The notes under the pieces: model-generated
Seen by the model: only the letters and a program-made list of their open reading frames with translations
Databases searched by the model: none
What the model was told of the DNA's origin: nothing
Source: Halanaeroarchaeum sp051744605
Lineage (GTDB): Archaea; Halobacteriota; Halobacteria; Halobacteriales; Halobacteriaceae
Length of the DNA: 9,011 nt
Assembly: GCA_051744605.1 (NCBI GenBank)
Contig: JBNJDE010000090.1
Location: forward strand, 1-9,011
Direction: 5' to 3'
Program-made: the position numbers and the translations under genes
Shown here: positions 5,646-9,011 of the stretch, one piece after another
How positions within the stretch are numbered: the stretch's first letter is position 1
How the letters are laid out: every line of letters begins with the position of its first letter

Positions 5646-5918
5646 CTATTCTGCGACGTCAGAGAGTTCGAGTTCGATCCCACCGACGAGACTCGCCGCG
5701 GCGTTGTAGAGTATCGCGGTCACTCCGCCCACGATGACGCCCCCGACGAGACTCCCGACGGTGGACGAGAGCAATTCCGGTAGCCCGGGAAACGGTCCCC
5801 CGAGGATGCCCGTCGCGATCCAGGCGATGGAGATGATGAGTCCCCACAGGAACCCGATGCCGCCGACGACCGTCGCCAGGGAGATGACGTCGATCCGCTC
5901 GACCGTTCGCAGGTGCAT
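5646..5918 (-). CDS. Small membrane protein, two predicted helices
   Basis: A 90-aa protein of unknown function. A short N-terminal segment, MHLRTVERIDVIS, precedes a first hydrophobic helix (about 13-39, Gly/Ile/Trp-rich). A short FPGLPELL linker and a second Gly/Val-rich helix (about 52-76) follow, and the protein ends in SLVGGIELELSDVAE. The arrangement of a 'ridV.S' start, two glycine-rich helices and an 'N..as.vGGIEleL' end resembles small DUF3566-like or related archaeal/bacterial membrane proteins that I recall, but this assignment is tentative. The ATG at 5918 sits 20 bases after a TATA element. An upstream in-frame ATG at 5966 would include that TATA in the coding region, so it is disfavoured. 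It is separated by 44 bases from the next minus-strand gene and has its own promoter. Confidence 0.8.
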   Translation of the reverse strand: MHLRTVERIDVISLATVVGGIGFLWGLIISIAWIATGILGGPFPGLPELLSSTVGSLVGGVIVGGVTAILYNAAASLVGGIELELSDVAE

Positions 5919-5937
5919 GGGCGTGAAATGGTTGGTA

Positions 5938-5947
5938 TTTTGATAAA
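5938..5947 (-). promoter_or_regulatory. TATA box of the 90-aa membrane protein gene
   Basis: The minus strand reads TTTATCAAAA at -29 to -20 from the ATG at 5918, preceded by C-rich sequence. It predicts a leaderless or nearly leaderless message. It resembles the TTTATCAC box of the Lrp-type gene. Confidence 0.6.
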
Positions 5948-5962
5948 GGTGGCGGTCGGTTC

Positions 5963-6232
5963 TCACCGAGTGGATCGATAGATCGCGGCGACTACCACGG
6001 CCATACCGTAGAGGTAGCCGGCCCGGTAGACGTCGAACAGCGGACCGCCGGTGGCCGGTGCAATGGCGGTCTGGACGAGGTCGAAGCCGAACAGCAGGAC
6101 GGATCCCGGGAACTGAAGCAGTCTCCCGTCGACGACCAGCGCGATCCAGACCAGCGCGAGCAACACGAGATACGCCGCGAGCACGTCCCGCCCGGCGAAT
6201 ACCAGATAGGCCCGCGCCCGCCAGTCACTCAT
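5963..6232 (-). CDS. Small membrane protein, about three predicted helices
   Basis: An 89-aa hydrophobic protein that I do not recognise. After a polar start (MSDWRARAYL) it has hydrophobic stretches at about 14-35 (VLAAYLVLLALVWIALVV), 42-60 (PGSVLLFGFDLVQTAIAP) and 70-85 (AGYLYGMAVVVAAIY). It ends in the basic tail YRSTR. It has no signal peptidase site, cysteines or charged motif suggesting catalysis. It lies 60 bases downstream of the methionine synthase catalytic half on the same strand. A T5 tract at -29 to -25 may be its promoter element, so it need not belong to that operon. A second membrane-protein gene follows after 44 bases. Absence of plausible protein in the other frames and the proper start and stop support it as real. 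Confidence 0.7.
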   Translation of the reverse strand: MSDWRARAYLVFAGRDVLAAYLVLLALVWIALVVDGRLLQFPGSVLLFGFDLVQTAIAPATGGPLFDVYRAGYLYGMAVVVAAIYRSTR

Positions 6233-6256
6233 ACGGGAACGCCGTGGAGGACGGCG

Positions 6257-6261
6257 AAAAA
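6257..6261 (-). promoter_or_regulatory. T5 tract: end of methionine synthase transcript or promoter of the 89-aa gene
   Basis: The minus strand reads GGCGCC-TTTTT-CGCC, 31-35 bases after the methionine synthase stop. It is a plausible archaeal U-rich terminator. It also lies at -29 to -25 from the ATG at 6232, the TATA position of a leaderless gene. The sequence alone does not decide between these roles. Confidence 0.4.
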
Positions 6262-6264
6262 GGC

Positions 6265-6301
6265 GCCGGTTACTCGGCTGTCAATCGGCCGGTTACTCGG
6301 C
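6265..6301. repeat. 14-base direct repeat over the methionine synthase stop codon
   Basis: GCCGGTTACTCGGC occurs at 6265-6278 and again exactly at 6288-6301, a period of 23 bases. On the minus strand the second copy contains the GAG-TAA end of the methionine synthase gene. The first copy repeats the same end in untranslated sequence. It looks like a small local duplication. Confidence 0.7.
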
Positions 6302-7345
6302 GGCGGGGACGTCGATTTCGCCCGCGTCGAGTTCGGCTTCGATCTCCCGGGCGGCCTGGACCATGTTTGCCATCTTCTGGGAGGCGACCTCCCGAGGCAG
6401 GAGTTTGAGGCCACAGTCCGGACTGACCGTGAGTTGCTCGGGCGGGACGATCTCGAACCCGCGCTTGATGTTCTCCTTGATCTCCTCGACCGACTCGACG
6501 GTCGCGTCGTGGACGTCGACGACGCCCATGGCGAGGTCCTTCGTGAACTCGGGGTCGGTGAAGACCTCTACCTGTTCGAAGTCCCCGTTGGCCAGTTCGA
6601 GGTCGAGTTCGTCGACCGGGAACTCGAGCATCTCGGGGTAGATGCGCGAGTAGTCGCCGTAGCAGACGTGCAGACCGAGGCGGACGTCGTCCGGGATGCC
6701 GGCGGCGATGCGCTCTAAGGTCTCCCCGACGATGGCGTGGTCGTCGGGCGTGGTCGCGAGGGCCGGTTCGTCGATCTGGATGTACGTCGCCCCCGCCTCG
6801 ACGAGTTTCTCGATCTCGAGGTTGACCAGGTCGGCGAGTTCGTTCGCCAGTTCGGCGTCGTCCTCGTAGACCTCGTTGAAACTCCAGGAGGCGAGCGTGT
6901 ACGGACCCGTGATGGGGACCTTGACGGGGCGGCCGGCCACGTCGTCGGTGAACTCGAATTCGTCGACCAGCCAGGTCTCGTCGTACTCCACCTCGTCGAC
7001 GACCGACGGCTTATCGAAGTAGTTGTGCCCCCAGACCTTCACCGGACCGTTGAACTCGTACCCACAGATGCGGTGGGCGAAGTACTCGACCATCTCGTTG
7101 CGACGCATCTCGCCGTCCACGACGACGTCGAGCCCCGAGCGCTCGTGCTCTTCGGTGATGAGGCGAGCGGCGTCGTCTTTGGCCTCCGCCCAGGCGTCCT
7201 CGTCGAAGTCCGCGTCGGCGTCCTCGAAGAGCTGGCGGGCGCGATCGTGCCACTTGGGTTTCGGGTAACTCCCGACGACCGTCGTCAGCAGGAAGTGGTC
7301 GTTCGGATGGTCGGCCGGCCGGAACTGACTGCGGGTGTCCGTCAT
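6293..7345 (-). CDS. metE: Cobalamin-independent methionine synthase, catalytic C-terminal half (split MetE)
   Basis: A 350-aa TIM-barrel protein matching the C-terminal half of MetE, which methylates homocysteine to methionine. The whole zinc/catalytic set is visible: HVC (H226, C228), E250 exactly 22 residues after C228 as in E. coli MetE (C643/E665), and SPDCGLK (C311). DVH (H279) lies 32 residues before C311, the spacing of the catalytic His. TTVVGSYPKP (21-30) and YIQIDEPAL (188-196) are also conserved. Full-length bacterial MetE is about 750 aa, and here the N-terminal half is a separate gene just upstream. The ATG at 7345 overlaps the upstream stop (ATGA) and has a GGGGGTGG ribosome-binding site. 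An open extension to 7489 reads antisense-like Arg-rich sequence and is not used. The methyl donor (methyl-pterin or other) cannot be read from the sequence. Confidence 0.93.
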   Translation of the reverse strand: MTDTRSQFRPADHPNDHFLLTTVVGSYPKPKWHDRARQLFEDADADFDEDAWAEAKDDAARLITEEHERSGLDVVVDGEMRRNEMVEYFAHRICGYEFNGPVKVWGHNYFDKPSVVDEVEYDETWLVDEFEFTDDVAGRPVKVPITGPYTLASWSFNEVYEDDAELANELADLVNLEIEKLVEAGATYIQIDEPALATTPDDHAIVGETLERIAAGIPDDVRLGLHVCYGDYSRIYPEMLEFPVDELDLELANGDFEQVEVFTDPEFTKDLAMGVVDVHDATVESVEEIKENIKRGFEIVPPEQLTVSPDCGLKLLPREVASQKMANMVQAAREIEAELDAGEIDVPAAE

Positions 7346-8337
7346 TCGTCCACCCCCAGGTCGGCGGCCGCGGCGAGTGCGCCGAGTTTGTCTTCGAAGC
7401 GGTTCACGGGGAGGTAGAACAGTTCGGTGTTGGTGGTGACGTACACGGTGTCGAAATCCTGGGCTGGCGGCGTCTGCTGGTCGACCCACTCGACCCGGTC
7501 GACGATGGTCTCGGGCTCCTCGACGAGCGTGTTCTGCCCGTCGACGACGCCGAGGGCGATGTCGTCTTTGGTCCCGTACTCGGCGACGAGGTCGATGCTC
7601 GCCTCGTGATCCGAGACGAGGTCGTAGCCGATGGCGTCGACGTCGGCATCGAGCAGGTGGGCGTGGACGGTCTCCTCGAGGGCGCCCCAGTAGGTCTGGA
7701 CGACGACCGGGACGTCGATGGCGTCCGCGACGGCGTCGATAGCCTGGCTGACCCGTTCGTCCTCGCCCTCGCCGGGCGGGTCCGTGACGAGGGCCGGTTC
7801 GAGGAGGAACAACGACTCGACGGCGTCGGGGAAGGCGTCTATCTCGGCGGCGAGGAAGTCGGTCACCGCGTCGAGGAAGACCGCGTCGTCCTCGTAGTAC
7901 TCGTCGGTCGCCAACGCTGCGAGGGTGTACGGGCCAGGCGCGACCGCTTGCAGGTCGTCGGTCAGCGCAGCAGCGGCCTCGAGTTCGGCGGCCATGTCCC
8001 CGTCGGGGGTCAACTCGCCGCGGACGATCGGATCGCGATAGAAGTTGTTGTTGTCGAAGTAGCGCACGATACCGCCGGTCTCCACGTTCTCGTGGACGAC
8101 GAGCGGATGGGCGAGCATGTCGTCCCAGCGGGCCTGGCCCTCGACCACGAGGTCGAGTTCGGCCGCCACCTGGGTGTCGATCAGTTCGGTACGAACGTCC
8201 TCGTAGACGGCGACGATGTCGTCGTCCTCGTCACCGCTGATCATGTCGCCTCGCTGGTGACCCTTCAAGTCGGAGAGGGTCTCCTTCGCGTCGTCCGGAA
8301 GCGGATAGAGCCCCGGCGTCGTCGCGAGTAATTGCAT
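7342..8337 (-). CDS. MetE N-terminal-type protein (non-catalytic half of split methionine synthase)
   Basis: A 331-aa protein matching the N-terminal TIM-barrel domain of MetE. Segments align with the catalytic half but with the functional residues replaced. VVVQTYWG (211-218) stands where HVC occurs. LALGVVDGQN-type sequence (261-269) has Gln268 where the catalytic His lies. VTTNTELFYLP (300-310) replaces SPDCGLKLLP, with T304 at the zinc Cys position. Loss of these residues is normal for MetE N-domains, which hold the folate tail and brace the C-domain. It is the first gene of the metE pair and ends in a 4-base ATGA overlap with it, so the subunits are likely made together. The ATG at 8337 is chosen because an excellent TATA box lies 28-38 bases upstream. 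A frame open to 8397 would place that box inside the gene. Confidence 0.88.
   Translation of the reverse strand: MQLLATTPGLYPLPDDAKETLSDLKGHQRGDMISGDEDDDIVAVYEDVRTELIDTQVAAELDLVVEGQARWDDMLAHPLVVHENVETGGIVRYFDNNNFYRDPIVRGELTPDGDMAAELEAAAALTDDLQAVAPGPYTLAALATDEYYEDDAVFLDAVTDFLAAEIDAFPDAVESLFLLEPALVTDPPGEGEDERVSQAIDAVADAIDVPVVVQTYWGALEETVHAHLLDADVDAIGYDLVSDHEASIDLVAEYGTKDDIALGVVDGQNTLVEEPETIVDRVEWVDQQTPPAQDFDTVYVTTNTELFYLPVNRFEDKLGALAAAADLGVDE
7349..7358 (-). promoter_or_regulatory. Ribosome-binding site of the metE catalytic half
   Basis: The minus strand reads TGGGGGTGGA immediately before the ATG at 7345 (spacing about 3-4 bases). It resembles the anti-16S consensus GGAGGTGA. It lies within the last codons of the upstream gene and supports coupled translation and the choice of this ATG. 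Confidence 0.5.
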
Positions 8338-8364
8338 GTGCGTCGAGGTAGGGCAATCACGCTC

Positions 8365-8375
8365 TTTAATATTTT
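8365..8375 (-). promoter_or_regulatory. TATA box of the split metE operon
   Basis: The minus strand reads AAAATATTAAA at -38 to -28 from the ATG at 8337, preceded by purine-rich GGGAAAG, a good BRE candidate. The predicted transcript starts within about 10 bases of the ATG. It is the strongest promoter-like sequence in the right half of the window. Confidence 0.75.
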
Positions 8376-8409
8376 CTTTCCCGGATAATGCGCGCAAGTA
8401 ATCCCATCC

Positions 8410-8985
8410 TCACGACACGAGTTTCAGGACGACCAGCGTCTCGTACGGGAACGACGTCTCGTCGAGGACCACCGACGAGAACCCACGCGCTCCAGCCCGT
8501 TTCACGACGGCCTCGATGCCGGTGAGCGTGCTCACGAGGAGGTAGACGCGCCCATCGGGCGCGAGCACCCGGCCGACGTCGTCCAGGAAGGGCTCGATGA
8601 CGGCGCGGCCCGATTCGCCACCGGTCAACGCCACCTCCACCCAGTCGTCGCGGGCCGCGTCGTCGTCGGCCGGTAGATACGGCGGGTTGAAGGTCACCAC
8701 GTCGAAGACCCCGTCGGCGAACGGGGACACGAGGTCCGCACGGACGGCCTCGATACCGGCCGCCACGGCACGACGACAGGCATGGGGGTTCAGGTCCGAC
8801 CCGACGACCCGCGCCCCCGCCTCGTCTCGAATCCGGGCGCCGACGAACCCGGACCCAGTTCCGACGTCGAGGACCAGGTCGCTCGCCTCGACGTCCGCGA
8901 CGGCGACGTCCGCCAGCAACATCGAATCCTCCGCCGGTTCGTAGTAGTCGGTCTCGATGCCGCGGCGGTCGGCGAGGTCCGTCAT
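8410..8985 (-). CDS. Mtq2/HemK2-type protein (release factor) glutamine N5-methyltransferase
   Basis: A 191-aa Rossmann-fold SAM methyltransferase. YYEPAEDSMLLAD (residues 14-26) is the start typical of the archaeal/eukaryal HemK2/Mtq2 family. LVLDVGTGSGFVGARI (37-52) is the SAM-binding motif I, and VVGSDLNPHA is the acidic loop that binds the ribose. FNPPYLP carries the NPPY motif that positions a target Gln or Asn amide. The length (about 190 aa) fits Mtq2, which lacks the extra N-terminal domain of bacterial PrmC. Known members methylate the GGQ glutamine of the class-1 release factor (aRF1) and need the small Trm112 partner, shown for archaea including Haloferax (recalled). No Trm112 gene is in the window. 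The ATG at 8985 appears to overlap an upstream stop (ATGA). It is 72 bases from the metE start. Confidence 0.9.
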   Translation of the reverse strand: MTDLADRRGIETDYYEPAEDSMLLADVAVADVEASDLVLDVGTGSGFVGARIRDEAGARVVGSDLNPHACRRAVAAGIEAVRADLVSPFADGVFDVVTFNPPYLPADDDAARDDWVEVALTGGESGRAVIEPFLDDVGRVLAPDGRVYLLVSTLTGIEAVVKRAGARGFSSVVLDETSFPYETLVVLKLVS

Positions 8986-9011
8986 CCGATATCGGCAGCG
9001 ACCGTGGCGAT
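8982..9011 (-). CDS. Possible 3' end of an upstream gene at the window edge
   Basis: On the minus strand the last 30 bases read as an open frame, IATVAADIG, then TGA, whose stop overlaps the methyltransferase ATG by 4 bases (ATGA). That is the same coupling seen in the metE pair. With only nine codons the frame could be open by chance. In haloarchaea an rRNA dimethyltransferase gene (ksgA) often lies near this methyltransferase, but nothing here identifies it. Confidence 0.35.
   Translation of the reverse strand: MATVAADIG

Noticed and set aside
6737..8331. Two long acidic plus-strand frames (6737-7417 and 7606-8331) opposite the metE genes
   Set aside because: Their Asp/Glu/Val-rich composition mirrors the GAC/GAG/GTC codons on the other strand. 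They have no recognisable domains and no start signals.
1..9011. CRISPR array, insertion sequence, toxin-antitoxin or defence cassette
   Set aside because: No regularly spaced repeats, transposase motifs, terminal inverted repeats or known toxin or defence domains were seen on either strand. The gene content is housekeeping.

Overview
The window looks like chromosomal DNA from a haloarchaeon (class Halobacteria). It is GC-rich, the proteins are strongly acidic (many Asp/Glu), and most genes begin a few to about 30 bases after a TATA-like element rather than after a strong Shine-Dalgarno site. Archaeal or eukaryal-type ribosomal proteins (L7Ae, S28e, L24e) are present. No mobile element, CRISPR array, rRNA or tRNA was found. 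The genus cannot be told from the sequence alone.

Layout. (1) 1-1238, plus strand: the tightly packed translation/nucleotide operon rpl7ae - rps28e - rpl24e - ndk, with 1-base stop/start overlaps at the last two junctions. The first gene lacks only the first two bases of its start codon. (2) 1290-1802, plus: a stand-alone macro-domain protein with its own T-rich promoter element. (3) 1828-3138, minus: a 12-helix MFS transporter, convergent with the macro gene. (4) 3287-4630, minus: a class III PLP-dependent aminotransferase with a clear TATA box and two inverted repeats over its promoter. (5) 4631-5083: a 453-base gap with no believable protein but with notable inverted repeats. (6) 5084-5584, plus: an Lrp/AsnC-type regulator, divergent from the aminotransferase. 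(7) 5646-5918 and 5963-6232, minus: two small membrane proteins of unknown function. (8) 6293-8337, minus: a two-gene operon encoding a split cobalamin-independent methionine synthase. The N-terminal-type half lacks the catalytic residues and the C-terminal catalytic half keeps the whole zinc site. The two genes overlap by 4 bases. (9) 8410-8985, minus: an Mtq2/HemK2-type release-factor glutamine methyltransferase. A possible tail of another gene runs off the right edge.

How it fits together. The two ends of the window are translation related (ribosomal proteins, release-factor methylation). The middle is amino-acid metabolism: aminotransferase with a divergent Lrp-type regulator, a transporter of unknown substrate, and methionine synthesis. 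The aminotransferase and Lrp pair is the most likely local regulatory circuit. I found nothing here that amounts to a clear new defence or mobile system. The points most worth a second look are the split MetE, the structured aminotransferase/Lrp gap, the macro domain with altered active-site loops, and the two orphan membrane proteins.
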